From Actinokineospora globicatena (GTDB lineage Bacteria; Actinomycetota; Actinomycetes; Mycobacteriales; Pseudonocardiaceae): a stretch of 64,000 bases of DNA. The translations under genes and the position numbers were made by a program. Of this stretch, positions 45,213 through 54,078 are shown in pieces; positions within the stretch are counted from its first letter, which is position 1, and every line of letters begins with the position of its first letter. The notes under the pieces were generated by a model that was given only the letters and a program-made list of their open reading frames with translations, did no database searches and was not told the origin of the DNA. The stretch is from positions 1,054,001 to 1,118,000 of the forward strand of contig NZ_JAMTCR010000002.1 of assembly GCF_024171945.1 (NCBI RefSeq). Reading direction: 5' to 3'.

Positions 45213-45866
45213 CTACTCCCCGGTCGGGGTCCAGACCGCGCCGTCGACCAGGTTGCCCAGGCCCATCCAGACCAGGTTCATCAGCCAGGACGCGACGACC
45301 TTCTCCGGGACGTCGGGGTGGTCGAGCCACCAGTCGGCGAGGGACTCGCCCGCGCCGACCAGGGCCGCGGCCAGGGCCTCGGTCGACTGGGTCGCGGTGT
45401 GCCCGCGGCTGGTGGCCGAGCGGACCAGCAGCGCGTCGACCAGGGTGATCGCGCGGGTGCGCATGGCCAGCAGTTCCTCGCTGAACGGCCCGCCCTGGGA
45501 GGTGGCCTGGCGGTGCAGCACCCGCCAGCTCTCGCGCTGGTCGCCGACGAACCGGAAGAACGCGCGCAGGCCGTGCCAGAGCTGCATGTCCGGCGGGGCC
45601 TCGGCGTGCACCCCGTCGGCGATGGCCGCCATCAGCTGGGAGGCCTCGCGCCGGATGCAGGCGGCGAACAGGTCCTCCTTGTGGCCGAGGTAGGCGTAGA
45701 TCATCGGCTTGGAGACCCCGGCGACGTCGGAGATCTCGTCCATCGACGCGTTGTGGTAGCCGTGCTGGGAGAACACCGTGACCGCCGCGTCCAGGATCTG
45801 CCGCTCGCGGACCTCCCGCGGCAGCCGCTTCGCGCGCGCCGGTCGACTCTCCTCGTCGACGCTCAC
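45213..45866 (-). CDS. TetR-family regulator of the fadA2/fabG4 region
   Basis: The 217-aa protein starts with GTG. The HTH is ASMDEISDVAGVSKPMIYAYLGHKEDLFAACI (about residues 40-70). The C-terminal helical domain is of the TetR_C type, with unknown ligand. The dyad CCTACCGATCAGTAGG at 45907-45922 is its likely operator. A related dyad between fadA2 and fabG4 suggests they are targets, so an acyl-CoA ligand is plausible. Confidence 0.85.
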   Translation of the reverse strand: MSVDEESRPARAKRLPREVRERQILDAAVTVFSQHGYHNASMDEISDVAGVSKPMIYAYLGHKEDLFAACIRREASQLMAAIADGVHAEAPPDMQLWHGLRAFFRFVGDQRESWRVLHRQATSQGGPFSEELLAMRTRAITLVDALLVRSATSRGHTATQSTEALAAALVGAGESLADWWLDHPDVPEKVVASWLMNLVWMGLGNLVDGAVWTPTGE

Positions 45867-45906
45867 GCCGAACCTCCCTCTTGCCGACCCGCCTACCCGC
45901 CCGTAG

Positions 45907-45922
45907 CCTACCGATCAGTAGG
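45907..45922. promoter_or_regulatory. Candidate TetR operator, autoregulatory
   Basis: CCTACCGATCAGTAGG is a 16-bp palindrome with one mismatched pair, embedded in a longer imperfect dyad beginning CCCGTA. It lies 41 bp upstream of the GTG of the TetR gene. Confidence 0.6.
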
Positions 45923-46025
45923 TACGGGAGGTGCTCATGCCGAGGGAACCGGTCCAGCGGCTGACGTCAGACCGAGATGCTATCGGTCGGCCGATCACCC
46001 CGCGCCGAGTTCACCAGGCCCGCGC

Positions 46026-46595
46026 GTGAGCAGGCGGCGGCGCTGGAACCGGCTGACCCCGGTGACCGTGGTCGACCTCGACGGCCTCGCCGACGCCGTC
46101 GACCCCGCGCGGCTGACCCCCGAGCAGTTCGTCCAGCTCATCGAGGTCCTGCACATGCTCGGCGACGCGGGCACCGGCATCGAGCTGGCGGGCATGCGCA
46201 CCGAGACCTTCCTGCGCTTCCTCGGCCGCGCCACCCGCGAGCAGGTCGACGCGCTGATGGCCCACCCCGACCTGCGGCCGGTCGTGTTCACCGAGGTCTT
46301 CCGGCGGATGGCCGAGCACCTGGCCGCCGACGACCTGCGCGCGGTCGTGCACTGGCGGTTCACCGGCCCCGACGGTGAGGACCGGTTCGAGACGGTGATC
46401 GACCGGGGCCGCTGCACCTCCGGTCCCGAGCCGACCGCCGACCCCCGGGTCACCATCACCATCGACCCGGCCGACTTCCTGCGCGCGATCACCGGCGCCG
46501 CCAGCCTGCCGGTGCTGTTCCTGTCCGGCCGGGTCAAGGTCAAGGGCGACATCGCGTTCGCCGCCGGGCTGATCGGCCACTTCGACCTGCCCTGA
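46026..46595 (+). CDS. SCP2 sterol-transfer-domain protein
   Basis: The 189-aa protein has an N-terminal helical region (about 1-95) followed by an SCP2-like lipid-binding domain: VVHWRFTGPDGEDRFETVIDRGRC, PRVTITIDPADFLRAITG, LPVLFLSGRVKVKGDIAFAAGL. Members bind lipids or fatty acyl-CoA. It sits beside the TetR/fatty-acid genes, which fits. The start is GTG at 46026; the ribosome-binding site is weak, so the start is uncertain. Confidence 0.7.
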   Translation: MSRRRRWNRLTPVTVVDLDGLADAVDPARLTPEQFVQLIEVLHMLGDAGTGIELAGMRTETFLRFLGRATREQVDALMAHPDLRPVVFTEVFRRMAEHLAADDLRAVVHWRFTGPDGEDRFETVIDRGRCTSGPEPTADPRVTITIDPADFLRAITGAASLPVLFLSGRVKVKGDIAFAAGLIGHFDLP

Positions 46596-46614
46596 CCTGT
46601 TCGGGGGACCCGGC

Positions 46615-47247
46615 GTGACAGCCGGGCGCCGAACCCGGACCATGCCACCCGTGGCGGTTTGTGGCAGCAAGCGCACCGAGGACGGCAAGCCGTGCCGGAC
46701 CCCGGTGACCCGGCGCGGCAAGCGGTGCCGCGCGCACACCTGGTTCGGCCTGCTGTTCAGCAAGCCGACCCCGGTCCTGCCCCGGCAGACACCCCGCGCG
46801 CAGCGCACCCCGATGCGGGCCGCGACCAGGACCGAGGGCGTGCGGATCGCGACCGAGCAGTGGCAGGCCATCGTCGCCGCACGCGCCCGGCTGGTCATCC
46901 CGGCCGACACCTGGCAGGCCCTCACCACGGCGGACGCCTCGTCCACCTGCACCCGCTTCGCCCAACTCGCCGCTGCTGATGACGCCGCGACCCGCGCCCA
47001 GGCACCGGGTCCGGTCGCGCTGGAGGTCACCAGGCACATCGCCCAACGGCACGACGACCTGGGGACCGACGACCTGCTCCCCCGCTCGCTGCGCGTACTC
47101 GGTGTCTATCTGTGTGCCGCCGAGGGCCGAGACCTCGGCGACTGCCGCTGCCTGCGCGACCTCATCGACGACCACGGCCTCGCCGAGGCCAAGCACGTCC
47201 TGCAGGGCGCCATGTCCGACCTCGCCGCGAGCGGCCCCACCCGCTAA
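46615..47247 (+). CDS. Hypothetical protein with HGGR-like zinc motif
   Basis: The 210-aa protein starts with GTG and is preceded by GGGGGA. Near the N-terminus it has VCGSKRTEDGKPCRTP and GKRCRAHT. This Cys/His pattern resembles the zinc-binding segment of small phage-type proteins that carry an HGGR-like motif. The rest is helical, with RHIAQRHDDL and a CLRDLIDDHG region. Its role is unknown. The gene ends 42 bp before the inverted repeat copy C. Confidence 0.5.
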   Translation: MTAGRRTRTMPPVAVCGSKRTEDGKPCRTPVTRRGKRCRAHTWFGLLFSKPTPVLPRQTPRAQRTPMRAATRTEGVRIATEQWQAIVAARARLVIPADTWQALTTADASSTCTRFAQLAAADDAATRAQAPGPVALEVTRHIAQRHDDLGTDDLLPRSLRVLGVYLCAAEGRDLGDCRCLRDLIDDHGLAEAKHVLQGAMSDLAASGPTR

Positions 47248-47288
47248 CCGCGAACGAGCCGACCCGGTGCGCGACATCGGCCCGTAGA

Positions 47289-47399
47289 CGCCCGCCGCCG
47301 ACGTTGGCCAACCCCGCGCTCCACGAAGGCGCTGGCTGCCAAGTGCTCCTTGGGGCGGACCTGTTTTGGGTGTGGGAGAGGACCACCCGTAGCGTCGTT
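47289..47399 (-). repeat. Dispersed intergenic repeat, copy C (inverted)
   Basis: The reverse complement of this segment aligns with 6130-6240: ACGACGCTACGGGTG, CACACNNAAAACANGTCCGCCCCA, GAGCACTTGGCA and CAGCGCCTTCGTGGAGCG are shared. It contains the right arm of the foldback element but no left arm. It lies 3' of the 46615 gene. Confidence 0.6.
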
Positions 47400-47437
47400 G
47401 CGCGGACAGGGCCATGCTCAACGGGTAGCGAAACAGC

Positions 47438-47471
47438 GCGGGGCCGTGGGGAGTGATCCCTACGGCCCCGC
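47438..47471. terminator. Terminator hairpin after the bkd operon
   Basis: GCGGGGCCGTGGGGA pairs with TCCCTACGGCCCCGC (one mismatch, short loop), 20 bp past the E2 stop on the minus strand. It may serve the convergent gene too. Confidence 0.7.
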
Positions 47472-47490
47472 ATCGTTCAGATCTTCAGGT

Positions 47491-48915
47491 TCAGTACGTG
47501 ATCGCCAGTGCTGGGTTGGCCAGGAGTGCGCCGACCGCGGCCAGGAACTCGGAGCCCTGTTGGCCGTCCACCAGGCGGTGGTCGAAGCTCAGAGCGAGCT
47601 GGCAGACCTTGCGGATGGTGATCTGGCCGTCGACCACCCAGGGGGTGTCGCGGATGGCGCCGAAGGCCAGGATCGCCGACTCGCCCGGGTTGATGATCGG
47701 GGTGCCGGTGTCGACGCCGAAGACGCCGACGTTGGTGATCGTGATGGTGCCGTTGACCATGTCGGCGGGCGGGGTCTTGCCCTCCCGCGCGACGGTGGTC
47801 AGCGACTCCAGCGCCTGGGCGAGCTCGCGCAGCGACAGGGTGTCGGCGTCGCGGATCTTCGGCACGATCAGGCCGCGCGGAGTCGCCGCCGCGATGCCCA
47901 GGTGCACGTAGTCCTTGAAGACGATCTCCTGCGCCGCCTCGTCCCAGCTGCTGTTGACCTCGGGGGTCCGCTTGATCGCGGTCACCAGCGCCTTCGCGCA
48001 GAACGCGAGCGGGGTGAGCTTGACGCTGCGGAAGTCCGGGTGGTCCTTGAGCTTGGCGCGCAGCTCCATCATCGGCGTGACGTCGACGGTCAGGAACTCC
48101 GTGACGTGCGGCGCGGTGAAGGCGCTGGCGACCATGGCCTGGGCGGTGACCTTGCGGACGCCCTTGATCGGCACCCGCCGCTCGCCGCGCTCCCGGACCA
48201 CGGCACCGACCGGGGTCGGCTCCGGCTCGGCGACGACGGTGCCGTTGGTCGCGGCCCGCTCGACGTCGGCGCGGGTGATCACGCCCGCGTCGCCGGACCC
48301 GGTGAGCTTGCGCAGGTCGACGCCGAGGTCCTTGGCCAGCTTGCGCACCGGCGGCTTGGCCAGCGGCACGTACCCGCCGGGCAGGTCCACCAGCGCGGCC
48401 GGGCTGTCGGGCACGACCGGGACGGCGGGCGCCACCGGGGTGTTCGGCGGCGGGCTGTCCGGCACCGGGCCCTGGTGGCGCTCGAACGCGGCGGCCACCG
48501 TGCTCTGCGCCGCTGCCGCGGCCGCCTCCACCGGGACGGCCGGACCCTTGCGGGCCCGCCGCTTGGCGGTGACGGCCTTGGAGCCGTAGCCGACCAGCGG
48601 CTTCATCTCCTCCTCGTCGGCCGCGGCCGGAGCCGGGGTCGACGAGGGAGCGGGCGCCGCGGCACCGCCGGGGTCGACGTCGATGGTGAGGATCGGCGTG
48701 CCGACCTCCACCGTCTGCCCGGCCTGGACGTGCAGTTCGGTGACCACACCCGCCCACGGGCAGGGCAGCTCGACGGCGGCCTTGGCGGTCTCGATCTCGA
48801 CGATGATCTGGTTGACGGTGACCGTGTCCCCCGGCTTGACCTGCCAGTTCAGGATCTCGGCCTCGGTCAGCCCCTCCGCGGTGTCGGGCAGCGGGAAGCT
48901 CTTGTACTCAGGCAT
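47491..48915 (-). CDS. bkdC: Branched-chain 2-oxoacid dehydrogenase E2 (lipoyl acyltransferase)
   Basis: The protein has 474 aa. The N-terminal lipoyl domain has the lipoyl lysine in EIETAKAAVELP. An Ala/Pro linker, a peripheral-subunit-binding domain (VRKLAKDLGVDLRKLTGSGDAGVITRADV) and the catalytic domain with SFDHRLVDGQQGS (His/Asp) follow. It transfers the acyl group to CoA. It is the third gene of an operon with E1 alpha and beta. Branched-chain substrate is inferred from the E1 pair and the actinobacterial precedent (bkdABC). Confidence 0.9.
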   Translation of the reverse strand: MPEYKSFPLPDTAEGLTEAEILNWQVKPGDTVTVNQIIVEIETAKAAVELPCPWAGVVTELHVQAGQTVEVGTPILTIDVDPGGAAAPAPSSTPAPAAADEEEMKPLVGYGSKAVTAKRRARKGPAVPVEAAAAAAQSTVAAAFERHQGPVPDSPPPNTPVAPAVPVVPDSPAALVDLPGGYVPLAKPPVRKLAKDLGVDLRKLTGSGDAGVITRADVERAATNGTVVAEPEPTPVGAVVRERGERRVPIKGVRKVTAQAMVASAFTAPHVTEFLTVDVTPMMELRAKLKDHPDFRSVKLTPLAFCAKALVTAIKRTPEVNSSWDEAAQEIVFKDYVHLGIAAATPRGLIVPKIRDADTLSLRELAQALESLTTVAREGKTPPADMVNGTITITNVGVFGVDTGTPIINPGESAILAFGAIRDTPWVVDGQITIRKVCQLALSFDHRLVDGQQGSEFLAAVGALLANPALAITY

Positions 48916-48918
48916 GCG

Positions 48919-49944
48919 TCACCAGGCCAAAGAGCGGTCGACGGCGTCGAGCACCCGGTCCAGGTCGGGCAAGAACTCTTCCTCCAGCTTGGCCGGGGGG
49001 TACGGGGTGTCGAACCCGGTCACCCGCAGCACCGGCGCCTCCAGCGAGTAGAAGCACTCCTGCTGCACCCGGGCGGCGATCTCCGAGGTCAGCGACGCCT
49101 CCGAGGGCGCCTCGCTGACCACCACGAGCCGACCGGTCCTGCGCACCGACTCGAACACCGGCTGCAGGTCCAGCGGGGACAGCGACCGCAGGTCGATGAC
49201 CTCCAGCGAGCGCCCCTCCTCCTCGGCCGCGGTCGCCGCGTCGAGCGCGACCTTCACCGACGGCCCGTAGGCCACGACGGTCGCCGTGCTGCCCGCGCGC
49301 ACCAGGCGCGAGGCGAACAGCGGGTCGGGGGTGGCGGTGGTGTCGACCTCGGCCTTCATGAAACCGGAGTGGTAGTACCGCTTCGGCTCGAAGAACAGCA
49401 CCGGGTCGTCGCTCTGGATCGCCTGCTGGATCATCCAGTAGGCGTCGACCGCGTTGGAGCAGGCCACGACCTTGAGGCCCGCGGTGTGCGCGAAGTACGA
49501 CTCGGGCGACTCGGAGTGGTGCTCGACCGCGCCGATGCCACCGCCGAACGGCACCCGGATGACCAGCGGCACCTTGACCCGGCCCAGGGTCCGCGCGTGC
49601 AGCTTGGCGACCTGGGAGACGATCTGGTCGAAGCCGGGGAAGATGAACCCGTCGAACTGGATCTCGCACACCGGGCGGAACCCGCGCACGGCCAGGCCGA
49701 CCGCGGTGCCGATGATGCCGGACTCCGACAGCGGCGTGTCCAGCACGCGGTGCTCGCCGAAGTCCTTCTGCAGCCCGTCGGTGATGCGGAAGACGCCGCC
49801 GAGCTTGCCGACGTCCTCACCCATCACGATGACCTTGGGGTCGGCCTCCATGGCCGTGCGCAACCCGAGGTTGAGCGCCTTGCCCAGGGTCAGCGACTGC
49901 GTCGCGGCGGCCCCGTTCGGCTTGTTGATCACAGGCGCGGCCAT
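48919..49944 (-). CDS. bkdB: 2-oxoacid dehydrogenase E1 beta subunit
   Basis: The protein has 341 aa. Transketolase-like pyrimidine domain: IVMGEDVGKLGGVFRITDGLQ, TPLSESGIIGTAVG, QFDGFIFPGFDQIVSQ, and the C-terminal domain EVIDLRSLSPLD. It forms the alpha2beta2 thiamine-diphosphate enzyme with the upstream E1 alpha, with which its start overlaps (TGATG). It decarboxylates branched-chain 2-oxoacids from valine, leucine and isoleucine. Confidence 0.9.
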   Translation of the reverse strand: MAAPVINKPNGAAATQSLTLGKALNLGLRTAMEADPKVIVMGEDVGKLGGVFRITDGLQKDFGEHRVLDTPLSESGIIGTAVGLAVRGFRPVCEIQFDGFIFPGFDQIVSQVAKLHARTLGRVKVPLVIRVPFGGGIGAVEHHSESPESYFAHTAGLKVVACSNAVDAYWMIQQAIQSDDPVLFFEPKRYYHSGFMKAEVDTTATPDPLFASRLVRAGSTATVVAYGPSVKVALDAATAAEEEGRSLEVIDLRSLSPLDLQPVFESVRRTGRLVVVSEAPSEASLTSEIAARVQQECFYSLEAPVLRVTGFDTPYPPAKLEEEFLPDLDRVLDAVDRSLAW

Positions 49945-51149
49945 CAGTGCTCACCTCCGGCGAAGTTGGCGTGGTAGGCCAGGTACTCGTCGCGCTGGGC
50001 GTCGACGAACGGGCTGGCCTCGGCGTAGACGTGGTTGAACATCTGCTCGACCGGCGGCTCTGGCATGTTGAAGCAGAACTCGCGCATGTCGGCCGCCAGC
50101 GCGTCGGCGTCGGCCTGGACCGAGTCGAAGAAGTCCTGGTCGGCGTGCTCGTGCCGGACCAGGTTCACCCGGACCCGCTCGATCGGGTCCTTGAGCTTCC
50201 AGGCCTCCAACTCGTCGGAGTGCCGGTAGCGGGTGGGGTCGTCGGTCGTGGTGTGCGCGTCCATCCGGTAGGTGAACGCCTCGATGAGCACCGGGCCGTT
50301 GCCGTGCCTGCACTCGTCGAGCGCCCACCGCGAGACCGCGAGGGTCGCGAGCACGTCGTTGCCGTCCACGCGGATACCGGGGAAGCCGTAGCCCCGCGCG
50401 CGCTGGTAGAGCGGGAGCCGGGACTGGCGCTCGGTCGGCTCGGAGATGGCCCACTGGTTGTTCTGGCAGAAGAACACCAGCGGCGCGTCGTAGACCGCCG
50501 CCCACACGAAGCCCTCGTGCACGTCGCCCTGGCTGGTCGCGCCGTCACCGAAGAAGACCATGGTCGCTTCGCTGTCGCCGTCGCCGACCTTGCCCTCGAA
50601 CCGCTGCCCCATCGCGTACCCGGCGGCGTTGAGCACCTGGTTGCCGATCACGATGGTGTAGGGGTGGAAGCGCTTGGCGTTGGAGTCCCAGCTGCCGTGG
50701 TCGGTGCCGCGGAAGATCCCCAGGATCTCCTTGGGGCTGATGCCCCGGCACCAGGCCACGCCGTGCTCGCGGTAGCTGGGGAACACCATGTCGGTGTCGC
50801 GCAGCGCGCGTCCGGCGCCGATCTGCGCGGCCTCCTGGCCGAGCAGCGGGACCCAGATCCCGAGCTGGCCCTGCCGCTGCAGCGCGTTGGCCTCGCGGTC
50901 CGCGCGGCGCACCAGGACCATGTCCCGGTAGAGCGACCGCAGGTCCTCGGCCGTGACGTCGGCGACGTACCGGTCGAACTCCGGGTTCTCGACCCGCTCA
51001 CCCTCGGGCGTCAGCAGCTGGACCAATTCCGGTCCACCCTCACTGGTCGCACGCAAACCCGCGATCACCTGCTCTGCTGACGGGGCAGCCGCGGTCGCGG
51101 CTGGTCCTTCCCGGGGTTCCGGGTGCGTCCACTGTTCTGGGGACGACAT
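49944..51149 (-). CDS. bkdA: 2-oxoacid dehydrogenase E1 alpha subunit
   Basis: The 401-aa protein starts at the ATG at 51149 (GAGGAG upstream). The thiamine-diphosphate motif is FFGDGATSQGDVHEGFVWAA...CQNNQWAIS, and AFTYRMDAHTTTDDPTRYR is typical of branched-chain E1 alpha. The first gene of the bkd operon. It catalyses decarboxylation and reductive acylation of E2's lipoyl group. In related actinomycetes bkd products feed branched-chain fatty acids. A longer reading to 51365 is unsupported. Confidence 0.92.
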   Translation of the reverse strand: MSSPEQWTHPEPREGPAATAAAPSAEQVIAGLRATSEGGPELVQLLTPEGERVENPEFDRYVADVTAEDLRSLYRDMVLVRRADREANALQRQGQLGIWVPLLGQEAAQIGAGRALRDTDMVFPSYREHGVAWCRGISPKEILGIFRGTDHGSWDSNAKRFHPYTIVIGNQVLNAAGYAMGQRFEGKVGDGDSEATMVFFGDGATSQGDVHEGFVWAAVYDAPLVFFCQNNQWAISEPTERQSRLPLYQRARGYGFPGIRVDGNDVLATLAVSRWALDECRHGNGPVLIEAFTYRMDAHTTTDDPTRYRHSDELEAWKLKDPIERVRVNLVRHEHADQDFFDSVQADADALAADMREFCFNMPEPPVEQMFNHVYAEASPFVDAQRDEYLAYHANFAGGEH

Positions 51150-51322
51150 GCGCGTTCTCCTCGTGTCTGTGCCGCGCAGTCGCTCGTGGCGACGGCGTGC
51201 GGCCGCGCCGCCGGCCACCACCGCCGTTGGGTTGGGGCGCTGGCCACCGTCGACGCTGACGGCGTTGCTCTCACATCCTGACACGGGAGAGTGTGCAGCA
51301 GTGAGCCCGAGCACGCCTTCAT

Positions 51323-51331
51323 TTGTCCACA
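51323..51331 (+). promoter_or_regulatory. Single DnaA-box-like nonamer
   Basis: TTGTCCACA is an exact match to the preferred actinobacterial box, intergenic. It has no second box at 19-nt distance. Confidence 0.35.
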
Positions 51332-51450
51332 GGGTGGCGTTGAGCTGCGAAAACGCTTGGACCACCGACCGTAGGGGGTCCCAGGAGAGGGGGGTCGGGG
51401 CTGCTCACGCCGACGCGGTCGGCGCCGCCGCGACCAACCGGTGACCCGTG

Positions 51451-51466
51451 GGTGACCTGTGTCACA
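51451..51466. promoter_or_regulatory. CRP/GlxR-like site
   Basis: GGTGACCTGTGTCACA matches TGTGA-N6-TCACA with one mismatch. It lies 138 bp upstream of the peptidase start and 302 bp upstream of bkdA. Control by a cAMP-receptor-type regulator is an inference. Confidence 0.4.
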
Positions 51467-51603
51467 AATGGGGCGCGCGGCGCGGTGCGGGAACAGACCC
51501 GGCCGCGCGCCGACACCAACCCTGCCTGCCCCTGCCTGATGAACCCCTGAGGCAATGGCCTGCCATGGGGTCGCCGACCGGCACTGGTGGCAGTATCGCG
51601 ATC

Positions 51604-53016
51604 GTGGACAAGACAGCCGTTCAGCAGACCGTCCGGGAGTTGTGGGAGGCAGAGATCCTGCCCAGCCTGTCGGACTTCGTCGCGATACCCGCCCTCTCGC
51701 CGCACTTCGACGGCGACTGGGCCGCCAACGGGCACCTCGACGCCGCCGTCGAACACCTGCGTGGCTGGATCACGGCGCGCGACATCCCGGGTGCGCGCGT
51801 CGAAGTGGTCACCCTGCCCGACCGCACCCCCGTGCTGCTGGTCGACGTCCCCGCCGCCGGTGCGGACAAGGGCACCGTCCTGCTCTACGGGCACCTCGAC
51901 AAGCAACCCCCGGTAGGCGGGTGGGGCGAAGGCCTCGGCCCGTGGCAGCCGGTGCTGCGCGACGGCAAGCTCTACGGCCGCGGTTCGGCCGACGACGGTT
52001 ACGCGGGGTACGCGGCGACCGCTGCGATCGAGGCTGTCCGCGCCGCGGGTGGTTCTCACAGCCGGTGCGTGGTCTTGCTGGAGACCGGCGAGGAGTCCGG
52101 TAGCCCTGACCTGCCCGCTTACCTCGAACACCTCGCTGACCAGCTCGGCCAGGTCTCGCTGGTCGTCTGCCTCGACTCCGGCGGCAACGACTACAAGCGG
52201 CTGTGGCTGACGACCTCGCTCCGCGGCCTGGCGTCGGTAGATCTGACTGTGCGTGTTCTGGACGCGGGTCAGCACTCCGGCCTCGCCAGCGGGATCGTGC
52301 CGAGCTCGTTCCGGGTCATCCGCAGGCTGCTCGACCGGATCGAGGACGCCGAGACCGGTGAGATCCTGATCAAGGAGATGCACGTCGACATCCCGGACGA
52401 CCGGGCTGCCGAGGCCGCGCAGTCGGTGGCCGCCGCGCCGGGCACGGTCCGCACCCTGTTCCCCCTGCACGGTGACACCCGACCGGTGGACCCCGATGAG
52501 GTCGAGCTGGTCCTGAACAACGGCTGGCGCCCGACGCTGTCGGTGATCGGAGCGAACGGCTTCCCCGAGCCGGTCGACGCGGGCAACGTCCTGCGGCCGT
52601 TCACCACGATGACGCTGAGCTTCCGGCTCCCGCCGACCGCCGACGCCACCGCCGCGCTCGAGGCAGTCCGCGACGCGCTGACCTCCGATGTCCCTTACGG
52701 CGCGACGGTCGAGCTGTCCCGCACCGAGGCGGCCGCGGGCTGGAACGCCCCGCAGTTGGCGCCGTGGCTGCGCGCCAGCCTGGACGCGTTGTCCGACGAG
52801 ATCTTCGGAAACCCCTGGCAGACGGTGTCTCTCGGCGGCTCGATCCCGTTCATGGGCCTGCTCGCCCGGCTCTACCCGGAGGCGCAGTTCGTCATCACCG
52901 GGGCCCTCGGCGCCGACAGCAACGCGCACGTCCCGGATGAATGGCTTCACGTGAAACAAGCGGAAAGGGTCACCGAGGCGGTCGCGCACATCCTCGACGC
53001 GCACGCCAAGTCCTAA
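51604..53016 (+). CDS. M20-family metallopeptidase
   Basis: The protein has about 470 aa. YGHLDKQPP contains the first metal His and the catalytic Asp, YGRGSADDGYAGY the bridging Asp, LLETGEESGSPDL the catalytic Glu pair, and VCLDSGG another metal Asp. This is the M20 dipeptidase/carboxypeptidase plan with an inserted dimerisation lid (about 190-330). The substrate is probably a dipeptide or N-acyl amino acid. The start is GTG at 51604 or ATG at 51565. Its stop overlaps the convergent endonuclease V end by 3 bp. Confidence 0.85.
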   Translation: MDKTAVQQTVRELWEAEILPSLSDFVAIPALSPHFDGDWAANGHLDAAVEHLRGWITARDIPGARVEVVTLPDRTPVLLVDVPAAGADKGTVLLYGHLDKQPPVGGWGEGLGPWQPVLRDGKLYGRGSADDGYAGYAATAAIEAVRAAGGSHSRCVVLLETGEESGSPDLPAYLEHLADQLGQVSLVVCLDSGGNDYKRLWLTTSLRGLASVDLTVRVLDAGQHSGLASGIVPSSFRVIRRLLDRIEDAETGEILIKEMHVDIPDDRAAEAAQSVAAAPGTVRTLFPLHGDTRPVDPDEVELVLNNGWRPTLSVIGANGFPEPVDAGNVLRPFTTMTLSFRLPPTADATAALEAVRDALTSDVPYGATVELSRTEAAAGWNAPQLAPWLRASLDALSDEIFGNPWQTVSLGGSIPFMGLLARLYPEAQFVITGALGADSNAHVPDEWLHVKQAERVTEAVAHILDAHAKS

Positions 53017-53654
53017 CGCCGCGCCAAGTGGTCCGCCTGCCGTGTCGTCTCCGGCAGGCGGTACTGCGGCGTGAGGCGCAATACCAGGTCAGTGGCGGTG
53101 TCGAGGTCCACCAGGTGCCCCACGGAGACGAACACCGGCTTGACGCCGTCCTGCGTTCGCAGCGCACGCCCGACAACCTCGCCGCCGTCGGTCAGCGCTG
53201 ACCAGTCGCCTCTACGTGGCCCCGGAGGGTCGAAGTCGCCCAGCGCGTTCTTGCCTACGCCTAGAGCTGGAATGCCCGTGAGCACCCCCGCGTGACAGGC
53301 GAGCCCGAACCTGCGCGGATGTGCCAGCCCTTGGCCGTCGCAGACCAGCACCTCAGGTGGCGTTGTCAGCTGGTCCAGGGCTCGCAGCAGCAGCGGGAGC
53401 TCGCGGAACGCGAACAGCCCGGGGATGTAGGGGAAGCTCTCCGGTCCTACGCAGGTAGCGGAGTCGACGACCTTGAGAGTCTCCAAGTCGATCGTGCACA
53501 CCGCCGCCGTGAGGACATCTGTGTAGTGCACATCCAGGCCAGTCGCTGTCTTAGGCCTGAACCCACTCGGCGCCTCGGCCCTGACTTGCTCTCTTAGCCT
53601 TTCCTGCACCGCGATGGCCTCAGCCTCGGTCGCGGGCCACTCCGGGGTGTCCAC
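53013..53654 (-). CDS. nfi: Endonuclease V
   Basis: The protein has 213 aa. It cleaves near deoxyinosine in DNA or inosine in RNA. GLDVHYTD (metal Asp in the first strand), SFPYIPGLFAFRE and VCDGQGLAHPRRFGLACH are family hallmarks; PALGVGKNALGDF follows. The start is GTG at 53654, 5 bp after the upstream stop, so it is the last gene of the leftward toxin/immunity operon. That link may be incidental. Confidence 0.85.
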   Translation of the reverse strand: MDTPEWPATEAEAIAVQERLREQVRAEAPSGFRPKTATGLDVHYTDVLTAAVCTIDLETLKVVDSATCVGPESFPYIPGLFAFRELPLLLRALDQLTTPPEVLVCDGQGLAHPRRFGLACHAGVLTGIPALGVGKNALGDFDPPGPRRGDWSALTDGGEVVGRALRTQDGVKPVFVSVGHLVDLDTATDLVLRLTPQYRLPETTRQADHLARR

Positions 53655-53658
53655 CTGG

Positions 53659-54078
53659 TCAGGACTGGTGGAGCCAGGTGGCGAACAGCAGGTCGGTGTG
53701 GTGTTCGCGGAAGTTGGTGAGGGTGGCGATGGGGGTGTTCTTGGCCCAAGTACCGGGATCGATCTGGACGAAGCCGTCGGTCGACGCCTTGGACTTGTCA
53801 GGGCCCACGTAATAGAGGCCCGCTGAGCCCTCGGGGGAGATTCCGACGACCAGGCACTCGTGGCCTAGGTGGTCGGCGCGGGTGGTGACCTCGTCCAGAC
53901 GGTCCAGGGAGTCCAGGGCGACCACGGCCTGCCAGCCGGTGGGGGTCTGGGTGAAGCGCGGGTCGACAGGGTCAACGAGCGCAGTCAGGGTTACCTCGCC
54001 GCGTTCGGGAGAGGTCGCGGGGTACTCGCGGCCATCGAGGAGAGCGATGATGCCCGTGCGGGGGCGCTGGTAAGTCAT
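53659..54078 (-). CDS. Putative immunity protein 2 of the toxin operon
   Basis: The 139-aa protein starts MTYQRPRTGIIALLDG. It resembles the 145-aa protein at 54695-55132 by eye. Both have R-[S/T]-G-x2-A-[V/L]-x2-G-x2-[Y/H]-P near the N-terminus, [D/N]GF-x2-[V/I]-D in the middle and a hydrophobic F-x2-W near the C-terminus. It follows the orphan toxin-domain gene with an ATGA overlap. The paired order suggests it neutralises that domain. No database family is recognised. Confidence 0.5.
   Translation of the reverse strand: MTYQRPRTGIIALLDGREYPATSPERGEVTLTALVDPVDPRFTQTPTGWQAVVALDSLDRLDEVTTRADHLGHECLVVGISPEGSAGLYYVGPDKSKASTDGFVQIDPGTWAKNTPIATLTNFREHHTDLLFATWLHQS

Larger units (their letters stand above)
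51150..51603. other. Divergent intergenic region, bkd operon and peptidase
   Basis: This 454-bp interval should hold promoters for both flanking genes. It contains a single DnaA-like TTGTCCACA at 51323-51331 and a CRP-like GGTGA-N6-TCACA at 51451-51466. No gene is apparent. Confidence 0.55.

Noticed and set aside
53013..53654. Endonuclease V as an effector of the toxin operon
   Set aside because: It keeps all repair-enzyme motifs and is common as a stand-alone gene; its place at the operon end is probably incidental.
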